Shown here piece by piece: positions 32,174 through 40,484 of a stretch of 64,000 nt of DNA. Source of the DNA: Dongia_A sp039808885 (GTDB lineage Bacteria > Pseudomonadota > Alphaproteobacteria > Dongiales > Dongiaceae); assembly GCA_039808885.1 (NCBI GenBank), contig JBDHTX010000008.1, positions 62,001 through 126,000 of the forward strand, read 5' to 3'. The notes beneath the pieces were generated by a model. It worked only from the letters and a program-made list of their open reading frames with translations, did not search any database and was not told where the DNA came from. The translations under genes and the position numbers were made by a program. The stretch's first letter is position 1; each line of letters begins with the position of its first letter.

Positions 32174-34468
32174 ATGCAGGACAAGCGGGAGGGTTTTCCG
32201 CAGATCCGGGTCAACCGGTGGCGGCGCTTCGCCGACTGGGACGAGCGTCCGCTCCGCCTCGACAAGTTCGCCGTCGAGGATGCCGCCGCCGGCTTCGCCG
32301 CCTTCTCCTCGCCCAACGATCCCAAGCCGGGGCTGGAGATCGCCAGCGGCAAGGTCAAGTCGATGGACGGCATCGCCGCCGCCGATTTCGACATGATCGA
32401 CATCTTCATCGCCAATCATCACCTCGACTTGGCGGTGGCCGAAGAGGCGATGGCGATCCCCTCGCCCGACATCGCCCGCATGCTGGTCGACATGAACGTG
32501 CCGCGCGCCAAGCTGGTGCGCCTTGCCCACGGGATGACGCCGGCGAAGCTGGCCGAGGTGGTGGCGGAACTCAGCGCCATCGAGATCGCCTTCGCCTATT
32601 CGAAGATGCGGGCGCGGCACACGCCGGGCAACCAGGGCCACGTCACCAACGCCAAGGATGATCCGCTGCAGCTGGCGGCCGATGCCGCCACCGCCGTCGC
32701 CTTCGGCTTCGACGAGATCGAGACCACCATGCGCGTCGCGCGCAACGCCTGGTCGAACGCCGTCGCCTGCGCCGTCGGCGCCGCGGTCGGGCGCTGGGGC
32801 ACCCTGTTCCAGTGCTCGAGCGAGGAGGCGGAGGAACTGCAGATCGGCATGGCCGGGTTCAGCTCCTATGCCGAGACGGTGTCGGTCTACGGCACCGAGC
32901 GTTCCTTCATCGACGGCGACGACACGCCGTGGTCAAAGGCGTTCCTGTCGACCGCCTATGCCTCGCGCGGGATCAAGATGCGCTGCACGTCGGGCGCCGG
33001 CTCCGAGCTGCTGATGGGCTTCCACGAGAGCAAATCGCTGCTGTATCTCGAGGCGCGCTGCCTCTGCCTGCAGCGCGGCATGGGGGTGCAGGGCACGCAG
33101 AATGGCGGCATCGACGGCGCGCCGATCACCTGCACCGTACCGGGCGGCATGCGCGAGCTGATGGCGGAGAATCTGCTCGCCGTCTGGCTCGATCTGGAAT
33201 GCGCCTCGGGCAACGACGCGGCGGCGACGGAATCGGAGATCCGCGTCGGCGCCAAGATCCTGCCTTATCTGATTGCCGGGTCCGATTTGATCTGCTCCGG
33301 CTTCGGCTCGATCCTCGCCTATGACAATTCCTTCAACCCGTCGCTGATGAACGGCGAGGAGATGGAGGATTTCCTGGTCCTGCAGCGCGATTTCGAGGCC
33401 GATGGCGGCCTCACCCCGGTCGGCGAGACGGAGGTGGTCGAGCTGCGCGCCAGGGCGGTGCAGGCGGTGGCCGCCGTGCTGGAGGAACTCAACCTCGGCC
33501 AGCCGACGCCGGACATGATGGCGAGCGTGGTCGCCGCCTCCGGCTCCGAGCAGACCGAGAGCTACCGGCCGGGCGAGGTCTCGGTGATCAGCGAGGCGAT
33601 CAAGGCGCGCGGCATCAATGTCATCGACGTGATCCGGGCTTTGGCCAGGCGCGGCTTCCGCGAGGCGGCGCAGAACCTGCTCAACATGGTGAAGCTGCGC
33701 GTCTCCGGCGACTACCTGCAGACCTCCGCCATCGTGCGCGACGGCCGCATCATCAGCGCGGTCAACGACCCCAACGAATATCTCGGCCCCGGCACCGGCT
33801 ATCGCCTGAGCCAGCAGCGCCGCAACGAGATCGCCAACATCCGCGACGTGCTCGACCGCGACGAGGTGCTCCGTTCGGAAGGCCGCCACGCCAAGACCGA
33901 GACGCGGCTGATCCAGTATCGCGGCATGGGCCCGGCCGAGCCGGGCAGCGACCCGAAGGAGGTGGTGATCGGCATTTCGCCGGCCTTCGGGCTCAAGATC
34001 TTCCGCACCCTCGCCGGCCATCCGCTGTCCGCCATCCTGCAGGCGCTCACCGCCGGCATCCGCGCCAAGGGCTGCAAGCCCCGCATCGTGCGCCTGCATC
34101 ACACGGCGGACACCTCGTTCCTGGGCCTGAGCGCCGCGAGGCTGGCCGGTTCCGGCGTCGCCATCGGCATCCAGGCCAAGGGCACGGCGGTGATCCACCA
34201 GCGCGACCGGCTGCCCCACCACAACCTGGAACTGTTCTCCAACGCGCCGATCACCAGGCTGGAGCACTACCGGCGCCTTGGCGAGAACGCCGCGGCCTAT
34301 GCCCTGGGCGAGGCGCCGGAGCCGGTGGTGGTGCCGACCAAGGGCGAGGCGATGGGCGCCAGGTTCCATGCCCAGGTGGCGCTGATCTATGCCATCGAGA
34401 CCGAGCTGACCAAGGACGGCGCATCGCCCGAAAATGTCGAGATCAGCCTGCTGGAGGCGGCACAGTGA
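32174..34468 (+). CDS. pduCD: B12-dependent diol/glycerol dehydratase, fused large and medium subunits
   Basis: Converts 1,2-propanediol to propionaldehyde (or glycerol to 3-hydroxypropionaldehyde) with adenosylcobalamin. Residues 1 to about 560 match the large subunit, with the expected active-site blocks GFDEIETT, YAETVSVYGTE, GDDTPWSK, GVQGTQNG and DLECASGND. Residues 595-735 match the medium subunit (VVIGISPAFGLKIFRTLAGH, then GVAIGIQAKGTAVIHQRDRL). In enteric pdu operons these are separate genes. AGGAG precedes the ATG. The small subunit follows with a GTGA overlap. No reactivase (PduG/H) gene lies in the window, and no encapsulation helix is visible at either end. Confidence 0.93.
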   Translation: MQDKREGFPQIRVNRWRRFADWDERPLRLDKFAVEDAAAGFAAFSSPNDPKPGLEIASGKVKSMDGIAAADFDMIDIFIANHHLDLAVAEEAMAIPSPDIARMLVDMNVPRAKLVRLAHGMTPAKLAEVVAELSAIEIAFAYSKMRARHTPGNQGHVTNAKDDPLQLAADAATAVAFGFDEIETTMRVARNAWSNAVACAVGAAVGRWGTLFQCSSEEAEELQIGMAGFSSYAETVSVYGTERSFIDGDDTPWSKAFLSTAYASRGIKMRCTSGAGSELLMGFHESKSLLYLEARCLCLQRGMGVQGTQNGGIDGAPITCTVPGGMRELMAENLLAVWLDLECASGNDAAATESEIRVGAKILPYLIAGSDLICSGFGSILAYDNSFNPSLMNGEEMEDFLVLQRDFEADGGLTPVGETEVVELRARAVQAVAAVLEELNLGQPTPDMMASVVAASGSEQTESYRPGEVSVISEAIKARGINVIDVIRALARRGFREAAQNLLNMVKLRVSGDYLQTSAIVRDGRIISAVNDPNEYLGPGTGYRLSQQRRNEIANIRDVLDRDEVLRSEGRHAKTETRLIQYRGMGPAEPGSDPKEVVIGISPAFGLKIFRTLAGHPLSAILQALTAGIRAKGCKPRIVRLHHTADTSFLGLSAARLAGSGVAIGIQAKGTAVIHQRDRLPHHNLELFSNAPITRLEHYRRLGENAAAYALGEAPEPVVVPTKGEAMGARFHAQVALIYAIETELTKDGASPENVEISLLEAAQ

Positions 34469-34893
34469 GCGGGAAGAAACTGGGCCGCGCGGATTATCCG
34501 CTGGCCGAGAAGCGGCCGGATTTGGTGCGCACGCGCGGCGGCAAGACGCTCGACGACCTGACCCTCGCCGCCATCGAGGCCGGCGAGGTCTCGCTTGAGG
34601 ATCTGCGCATCACCCCCCAGGCGCTGCGCCAGCAGGCCGAGATCGCCACCGCCGCGGGCCGTCCGACCCTGGGACGCAATTTCGACCGCGCGGCGGAGCT
34701 GATCGACGTGCCGCAGGACGTCATCCTCGGCATCTACGAATTGCTGCGCCCGGGCCGCGCCAAGGGCAAGTCCGACCTGCTCGACGCCGCCAGGCTGCTG
34801 CGCGACACCTACAAGGCGCATAAGATGGCGGCCTTCGTCGAGGAAGCCGCCGAGGTGTACGAGCGCCGCGGCCTGTTCTCGGCGAGATACTGA
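34465..34893 (+). CDS. pduE: Diol/glycerol dehydratase small subunit
   Basis: 142-residue small subunit of the dehydratase, with the conserved DYPLAEKRPDLVRTRGGKTL, RITPQALRQQAEIATAAGRP, NFDRAAELIDVPQDVILGIY and ELLRPGRAKGKSDLLDAARL. The GTG start overlaps the fused subunit stop, so the two proteins should be made in step. The N-terminus is short and carries no obvious microcompartment-targeting helix. It is required for the active heterocomplex. Confidence 0.93.
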   Translation: MSGKKLGRADYPLAEKRPDLVRTRGGKTLDDLTLAAIEAGEVSLEDLRITPQALRQQAEIATAAGRPTLGRNFDRAAELIDVPQDVILGIYELLRPGRAKGKSDLLDAARLLRDTYKAHKMAAFVEEAAEVYERRGLFSARY

Positions 34894-34921
34894 ACTTCAA
34901 TCGGCAAGCCGAAACCCCATC

Positions 34922-35407
34922 ATGAGGTTCTTAGGGTTATTCCTTCTGACTGCGCTGGTAGTCGCCGCCATCGGCCTCGGCGCCAGGGAGACTGGGTTGG
35001 CCGATGCGATCAACCTATCACCCTACCAGTGTGGAGGCGGGCGCGTTGCCCGTCCATTTGAAGGGCTGTCTCTGCTGCTCTTCGCGATCGCCGTGCCTTT
35101 GTCGATCGTGTTTAGCAGGACCCTTTTCTACCGAAACAACTATCTGAAGTGGGTCCACATTAATCTCCAAAGGCAGTCCAATTTGATATCGTTTCTGTGG
35201 GTTTCGTCCACACTGTTCAGCATTGGCGCGATATTGGTCTCGCGCTTGTTGGAGTACGTGGCGACCCCTTGCGTTGAAACTTTTCTGGATCCGCCAATGA
35301 GCCATGGATACGGCCGCATGGTGCCTATCGCCATCATGTTTTCGTTGATCGGGGCTCTCTTCAGCGATCTGATTCGCTATCGCCCAGCCCCGCGAAGAAA
35401 CCCCTGA
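34922..35407 (+). CDS. Hypothetical membrane protein of atypical composition
   Basis: 161-residue protein with about four hydrophobic segments: near 2-21 (FLGLFLLTALVVAAIGLGAR), 48-65, 90-110 and 137-152. I recognise no family. The base composition is visibly lower in GC than its neighbours and codon use differs (many A/T-ending codons, TTG, AGG, ATA). There is no clear ribosome site. It sits between the dehydratase and a glutamine-amidotransferase gene and may have been acquired recently. Confidence 0.6.
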   Translation: MRFLGLFLLTALVVAAIGLGARETGLADAINLSPYQCGGGRVARPFEGLSLLLFAIAVPLSIVFSRTLFYRNNYLKWVHINLQRQSNLISFLWVSSTLFSIGAILVSRLLEYVATPCVETFLDPPMSHGYGRMVPIAIMFSLIGALFSDLIRYRPAPRRNP

Positions 35408-35423
35408 GACATCCAGGATCCCC

Positions 35424-36158
35424 ATGCGCAGATTCCTGATCATCGCCCCGGAGGGCACCTCGCCCGCCGGCCTGGTTGGCGAGGCCATCCTCGACCAGGG
35501 CGCCACCTACGACACCCTCTTCCCGGTCGAGCGCTACGCCACCCACGCGCCCTTCGCCTATCCGGGCGTGCCGGCGGAACCCGGTGCCTATGCCGGGCTG
35601 ATCGTCCTCGGCGGGCCGATGAGCGCGAACGACGTCGACAAGTATTCCTTCCTGAACGAAACCACAGACCTGATCCGGTCATTCGCCGACGCCGGACGGC
35701 CGGTGCTGGGCATCTGCCTCGGCGCCCAGATGATCGCCCGCGCCTATGGCGGCGAGGTCTACCGCATGGACCGCTTCGAATCCGGCTTCTACACCATGCA
35801 GGTGACGGATGCCGGCGCCGCCGACCCGCTGTTCTCCGGGCTGGGACCGGCGATCACCTCGTTCCAGAACCATTTTGAGGCGGTGCGCGACATCCCGGGC
35901 GCGGTGGCGCTGGCGACCGGCGGCGCCTGCCCGATCCAGGCCTTCCGCCTGGGCGACAGGATCTACGCCACCCAGTTCCATCCCGAAGTCACCATCGACA
36001 TCGTGCGCGACTGGATCCGCAAGTTCGGCCGCGCCTTCACCGATGCCGAGCCGCGGCTGCTGACCGAGCTGGAGATACAGTTCCAGGACTCCTTCGCCCG
36101 TCACCGCGCCCTGTGCGCGGCGCTGGTCGCCCGCTGGATGCGCCTCGCGGAAGATTGA
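35424..36158 (+). CDS. Class I glutamine amidotransferase-like protein
   Basis: 244-residue protein with the triad-type nucleophile loop GICLGAQ (Cys98) and FHPEVT (His186, Glu188), and the oxyanion-type block LIVLGGPMSANDVD. It is a stand-alone GATase1 of the GuaA-like or gamma-glutamyl-hydrolase-like type. Amide hydrolysis or transfer is the expected chemistry. Such proteins occur in gamma-glutamylated amine pathways, which would fit the nearby amine importer, but that is inference. Confidence 0.88.
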   Translation: MRRFLIIAPEGTSPAGLVGEAILDQGATYDTLFPVERYATHAPFAYPGVPAEPGAYAGLIVLGGPMSANDVDKYSFLNETTDLIRSFADAGRPVLGICLGAQMIARAYGGEVYRMDRFESGFYTMQVTDAGAADPLFSGLGPAITSFQNHFEAVRDIPGAVALATGGACPIQAFRLGDRIYATQFHPEVTIDIVRDWIRKFGRAFTDAEPRLLTELEIQFQDSFARHRALCAALVARWMRLAED

Positions 36159-36237
36159 TTGCGGCAGCCTTGCGCGGAAGGCTTCGCCCAGCGCCGCGCG
36201 CGGCCATCGGTTTGCCGGTTAAACCGTTTTGGCGGCT

Positions 36238-36287
36238 GTCAAAATCGGGGCCGCAGATGTCAAGATCGGTTGGCCGGCCGGTCCTAG
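36238..36287 (+). promoter_or_regulatory. Direct-repeat activator site and CCTAG element for importer 3
   Basis: GTCAAAATCGG at 36238 and GTCAAGATCGG at 36259 are 21 bases apart; GGTCCTAG starts at 36280, again 21 bases on. The same geometry occurs at 43712-43761 before the microcompartment operon. It lies in the 277-base gap before the binding-protein gene. It fits a class II AraC-type activator site overlapping the -35. Confidence 0.6.
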
Positions 36288-36435
36288 GGTTCCATCGGGT
36301 GGCGAACCGTCGGTTCCGCTTGCCCGCGGGCAGAGGTTGCGCTGGAATGCCCGCGCACAAAAAATTTGAGGCTTGCCGGGCGCAGATCACCGGGCCTTGT
36401 TCCGGGCTGTGACCCCAACGACCGGGAGAGGGGCA

Positions 36436-37599
36436 ATGAACAAATCGAATTTGTCGCGCCGCAACTTCATGCAGCAATCGACCGCGCTGGCGGCGGCCGT
36501 CGCGGCCGGCGGGGCGCTGGGCATCCGCAGTGCCTTCGCGGACCGATCCAAGGAACTGAACATCCTGTGCTGGGAAGGCTACAACTCGGCCCAGGTGCTG
36601 GACCCGTTCCGCGAATCCTCGGGCGCCGAGGTCAAGGCCGAATCGCTCACCAACGATCCCACCATGATCAACCGCCTGCGCGCGGGCGAGATCAATGTCT
36701 GGGACCTGATCAACGTGAACAATCCCTGGGCCCGCAAGGTGATGTGGCCCGAAAAGCTGATCAAGCCGCTCGACCGGGCGATGATGGAGCCCTATTTCGA
36801 CAAGATGCTGCCGGCCTTCAAGCCGCCCTATCACTGGGCGCTGGATGAGAGCGGCAAGGAGCTGATCGGCATGTGCCAGCGTTTCGGCCCCTACAGCTAT
36901 GTCGTCAACACCGACAAGATCAGCCGCGCCACGGCGGAAGACCAGGGCTGGGATTTGTGGAACGACCCGGCCAATGCCGGCAAATACGGCATCCTGGAAT
37001 CCGACGACTGGAACGTCTTCAACATCTGCTGCATCGCCGGCTTCGATCCGTTCAAGGCGCACAGCGACGAGGAAGTGGCGAAGTTCACCGAGACGGCGAA
37101 GCGCGTGTTCAAGGGCGCCAAGCTGGTCGGCGACATCGCCACCATGAACCAATCGCTCGTCTCCGGCGAGATCGACTTCCACATGACCGGCGGCACCTAT
37201 TCAGCCTCGCCGGCGCGCGCCGACGGCGCCACCAACATCCGCGCCATCACCCCGAACAAGGGCCCGATGACCGGCGGCAAGGGCGGCATCTCCTGGATCG
37301 AGGTGACGTCGGTGGTCAACAACCCGGATGTCTCGCCGCTCGCCGTCGAGTTCCTGAAATACGTCCAGGACCCGAAGGTCGCGCACACCGTGGCCTTCGC
37401 CGAGGGCACCTTCAACCCGGTGGCGCAGATGGGCAACAAGGAGTGCTTCGACCTCTTCACTAAGGAAGAGCTCGACGCCATCCAGTGGGACAGCCTGGAA
37501 GAGGAGATGGCGCGCTCGATCGAATATGACGTGGTGCCGGACTACGACAAGCTGCTCGACATCATGACCTCGGCCAAGCGCGAGGCCTCCGGCGGCTGA
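36436..37599 (+). CDS. Tat-exported substrate-binding protein of importer 3
   Basis: 387-residue periplasmic receptor with a twin-arginine signal (LSRRNFMQQS, then a long Ala/Gly hydrophobic stretch and SAFA before DRSKELNIL). The mature part has ELNILCWEGYNSAQVLDPFR and FGPYSYVVNTDKI, as in polyamine/amine binding proteins. Tat export suggests the protein folds before secretion, which the other two receptors in this window do not need. GAGAGG precedes the ATG. Placed before SDR and microcompartment genes, it may bind 1-amino-2-propanol, aminoacetone or a related amine. Confidence 0.92.
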   Translation: MNKSNLSRRNFMQQSTALAAAVAAGGALGIRSAFADRSKELNILCWEGYNSAQVLDPFRESSGAEVKAESLTNDPTMINRLRAGEINVWDLINVNNPWARKVMWPEKLIKPLDRAMMEPYFDKMLPAFKPPYHWALDESGKELIGMCQRFGPYSYVVNTDKISRATAEDQGWDLWNDPANAGKYGILESDDWNVFNICCIAGFDPFKAHSDEEVAKFTETAKRVFKGAKLVGDIATMNQSLVSGEIDFHMTGGTYSASPARADGATNIRAITPNKGPMTGGKGGISWIEVTSVVNNPDVSPLAVEFLKYVQDPKVAHTVAFAEGTFNPVAQMGNKECFDLFTKEELDAIQWDSLEEEMARSIEYDVVPDYDKLLDIMTSAKREASGG

Positions 37600-37622
37600 T
37601 CGCCGCCAGGATGACGAGGTAA

Positions 37623-37674
37623 ATCGGGGCTCTTTCGTGGCGCAACGAGCCAGGATCAGCGAAAGAGCCCCGAT
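37623..37674 (+). promoter_or_regulatory. Intercistronic hairpin between receptor and ATPase genes
   Basis: A perfect 15-base stem (ATCGGGGCTCTTTCG at 37623-37637, its complement at 37660-37674) encloses a 22-base loop. It lies between the receptor and ATPase genes of the same operon and has no U-tract, so it is more likely an mRNA stabiliser than a terminator. Loop bases 37640-37653 can pair with 37700-37714, immediately before the ATPase ATG at 37720. Confidence 0.75.
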
Positions 37675-37719
37675 GCTTTCCGGCACTCCCACATCGCCAC
37701 TGGCTCGGTCGCGCAGCTT

Positions 37720-38787
37720 ATGAACACTCGCTCCCCCGTTCTCGAACTCCGCGGGATCACCAAGACCTTCGGCACCTTCACCGCCGTGCACGGCATCGAT
37801 TTGACGGTGGCCGAGGGCGAGTTCTTCACCATCGTCGGCCCCTCGGGCAGCGGCAAGACCACCGTGCTGCGCATGCTGGCCGGCCTCGAGAGCCCCAGCA
37901 CCGGCGACATCCTGCTGCGCGGCCAGCGCATCAACGACGTGCCGGCGAACAAGCGGCCCACCTGCATGGTGTTCCAGTCGCTGGCCCTGTTCCCGCACCG
38001 CACGGTGGGCGAGAACATCGAGTTCCCGCTGAAAATCCGCGACGTGCCGCCGGCGGAGCGCAAGGCCCGCGCCCTGCAGCTGATGGCGCAGCTGCGCCTG
38101 CCGGAAGGCTATTACGGCAAGAACGTCACCAAATGCTCCGGCGGCGAACGGCAGCGCGTGGCGCTGGCCCGGGCGCTGGCCTACAACCCCGACATCCTGT
38201 TCTTCGACGAGCCGCTCTCGGCCATCGACTACAAGCTGCGCAAGACGCTGGAGAAGGAGCTGAAGGACATCCACCGCGAGACGGGGAAGACCTTCATCTA
38301 CATCACCCACTCGCTGGAGGAGGCGATGGTGATGAGCGACCGCATCGGGGTCATGCGCCTCGGCCACATGGTGCAGGTCGGCACGCCGAACGAGATCTAC
38401 ACCGCGCCCAACAGCAAGTTCGTCTCCGAGTTCATCGGCGACGTGAACATCATGGCGGTGCGCGCGGCCGAGGGCGGCCGGGTGCGCTCCGAGGACCTGG
38501 GCGCCGATTTCTCCGCCCCGGCCTTCCCGGCCGGATTCGCCGCCGGCCACCTGGTCGTGCGCCCGGAATCGATCCGCATCATCGACAGCCGGTCCGAGGC
38601 GGAGAACGTGCTGACCGGCACGCTCTACAACGAATATGCGCTGGGCTCGCGCATCCAGTACCAGGTCCGCGTCGGCGAGCAGGTCTTCATCATCGAAAGG
38701 CTGCGCCAGCAGGCGCTGAAAGACCGCCTGGATACCGAAGTACTGGTCGGCTGGAACGCCCGCGACAGCATCCTGGTGGCCGACTGA
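37720..38787 (+). CDS. ABC transporter ATPase of importer 3
   Basis: 355-residue ATPase with Walker A GPSGSGKT near residues 40-47, the signature CSGGERQRVALARAL and Walker B ILFFDEPLSAIDYK, then ITHSLEEAM. The signature begins CSGGE instead of LSGGQ, a mild departure seen in some amine importers. The C-terminal TOBE region (GHLVVRPESIRIIDSRSEAE) follows. There is no obvious ribosome site; a structured leader may control its translation. It overlaps the first permease (TGATG). Confidence 0.93.
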   Translation: MNTRSPVLELRGITKTFGTFTAVHGIDLTVAEGEFFTIVGPSGSGKTTVLRMLAGLESPSTGDILLRGQRINDVPANKRPTCMVFQSLALFPHRTVGENIEFPLKIRDVPPAERKARALQLMAQLRLPEGYYGKNVTKCSGGERQRVALARALAYNPDILFFDEPLSAIDYKLRKTLEKELKDIHRETGKTFIYITHSLEEAMVMSDRIGVMRLGHMVQVGTPNEIYTAPNSKFVSEFIGDVNIMAVRAAEGGRVRSEDLGADFSAPAFPAGFAAGHLVVRPESIRIIDSRSEAENVLTGTLYNEYALGSRIQYQVRVGEQVFIIERLRQQALKDRLDTEVLVGWNARDSILVAD

Positions 38788-39647
38788 TGGCCGGGCTCGG
38801 CACCCAACGCGCGCGCCAGGGGCCGCTCAACGCGATCCCGGTGCTGGTCTTCCTGCTGGTCGGCTTTGCAGCACCCCTGCTCGCGGTGGTCGGCTATTCC
38901 TTCATGCCGGAGCGCACCTTCGGCCTGTGGCAGGCGCCGAGCCTCGCCAACTACGTCACCGTTTTCGAATCGACCAGCTACATCTCGTTCCTGTGGTCGC
39001 TGGGCCTGGCCGCGCTGACCGTCACCCTGCTGGCGCTGATCTGCTACCCGGTCGCCTATGGCCTGGCGCGGGTGTTCGGCAAGTGGTCGACCCTGCTCAC
39101 CCTGCTCTTCACCATCCCGCTTTTCGTCTCGGAGAATGTGCGGCTCTACGGCTGGATCCTGTTCTTCATCAAGAACGGCGTCCTGCTCGGCGCGCTGAAG
39201 TCGCTGTTCGGGATCGAGCCGGAAAGCTGGCTGTTCACCGAGGGCATGATCGTGCTGGGCATGGTCTATGTCTACCTGCCCTTCATGCTGTTCCCGATGA
39301 CGCTCGGCGTCAGCATGGTGCCGCAGGAGACGCGCGACGCCGCCTTCGATCTCGGCGCCAGCAAATGGCAGGTGTTCAAGGAGGTCGACCTGCCGCTTTC
39401 CATGCCGGGCATCGTTATCGGCTTCCTGCTGGCCTTCGTGCTCGCCGTCGGCGCCATCGCCGAATACAAGGTGCTGGGCGGCCAGAAGGTCATCCCCATC
39501 ACCCACGACATCGAGATCGCCTTCACCTATGCGCAGAACTGGCCGCTGGGCTCGGCCCTTGCCGTGCTGCTGATGGTGGTGGTGGGCGGGCTGGTGCTCC
39601 TCGTGCTGCGCCGCTTCGACCTCGACGTCATCCTGGGGCGGCGCTGA
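38787..39647 (+). CDS. ABC transporter permease of importer 3, PotB type
   Basis: 286-residue inner-membrane permease, about six helices, with the EAA-like loop TRDAAFDLGASKWQVFKEVD followed by LPLSMPGIVIGFLLAFVLAV. It overlaps both neighbours by short stop-start overlaps. With the next gene it forms the membrane channel. Confidence 0.92.
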   Translation: MAGLGTQRARQGPLNAIPVLVFLLVGFAAPLLAVVGYSFMPERTFGLWQAPSLANYVTVFESTSYISFLWSLGLAALTVTLLALICYPVAYGLARVFGKWSTLLTLLFTIPLFVSENVRLYGWILFFIKNGVLLGALKSLFGIEPESWLFTEGMIVLGMVYVYLPFMLFPMTLGVSMVPQETRDAAFDLGASKWQVFKEVDLPLSMPGIVIGFLLAFVLAVGAIAEYKVLGGQKVIPITHDIEIAFTYAQNWPLGSALAVLLMVVVGGLVLLVLRRFDLDVILGRR

Positions 39648-40453
39648 TGAGCCCGGCCGAGCGCGCGCGGCGCTGGCGGTCGGCCCTGCTCTGGGCCTGG
39701 GCGCTCACCGTCGTCGTCTTCATGTACCTGCCGGGCGTCTGCCTGTTCCTCGCCTCCTCCACCTCCAGCCGCTACTTCATCTTCCCGATCACCAAATGGG
39801 GCCTGGACTGGTGGAAGAAGACCTTCGATTCGATCCAGATCCACGAACTGTTCGAGACCTCGGTCTCCATCGCCCTCATCGTCACCGTGATCGCCGTGGT
39901 GCTGGCGTTTTTCGGCGCGCTGGCCTTCGCGCGCTATGAGTGGAAGGGCCGCTCAGTCTATCAGAAGATCGTGCTGCTGCCGATCTTCTTCCCGCAATCG
40001 GTGCTGGGCCTGGCCCTGCTGCTGTGGTTCAACGCCCTCGGCCTCGAGCTTTCCTGGAAAAGCGCGATCTTCGCGCATCTGGTCTGGATCGTGCCGGTGG
40101 TGACCCTCGTCATCTCGATCCAGGTCTATTCCTTCGATCCGGCGCTGGAGGAGGCCGCCTTCGACCTCGGCGCCACGCGCTGGCAGGTGCTGAAGGAAGT
40201 GACCCTGCCGGTGCTGTTCCCCGGCCTGTTCTCCGGCGCGCTGTTCGCCTTCCTGCTCAGCTGGGGCAATTTCCCGCTGTCGCTGTTCACCACCGGCGCC
40301 GACACCACGATCCCGGAATACCTCTACGCCAAGATGGTGGCAGGCTACACGCCGGGCGTGCCGGTGCTGGGTACCGTCTCCACCTTCACCGCCGCAGTGC
40401 TGTTCCTGGGCGGCTACGGCCTGATCAAGCTGCGGCGCAAGGCGCGCGACTGA
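39647..40453 (+). CDS. ABC transporter permease of importer 3, PotC type
   Basis: 268-residue permease with the PotC-like opening (LTVVVFMYLPGVCLFLASST), the EAA loop EEAAFDLGATRWQVLKEVTL and the FLLSWGNFPLSLFTTG segment. It ends 31 bases before an SDR gene on the same strand, so import and oxidation/reduction of the substrate are probably made from one transcript. Confidence 0.92.
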   Translation: MSPAERARRWRSALLWAWALTVVVFMYLPGVCLFLASSTSSRYFIFPITKWGLDWWKKTFDSIQIHELFETSVSIALIVTVIAVVLAFFGALAFARYEWKGRSVYQKIVLLPIFFPQSVLGLALLLWFNALGLELSWKSAIFAHLVWIVPVVTLVISIQVYSFDPALEEAAFDLGATRWQVLKEVTLPVLFPGLFSGALFAFLLSWGNFPLSLFTTGADTTIPEYLYAKMVAGYTPGVPVLGTVSTFTAAVLFLGGYGLIKLRRKARD

Positions 40454-40484
40454 GACAAGAAACGACCTGCTGGGGAGAACATCC

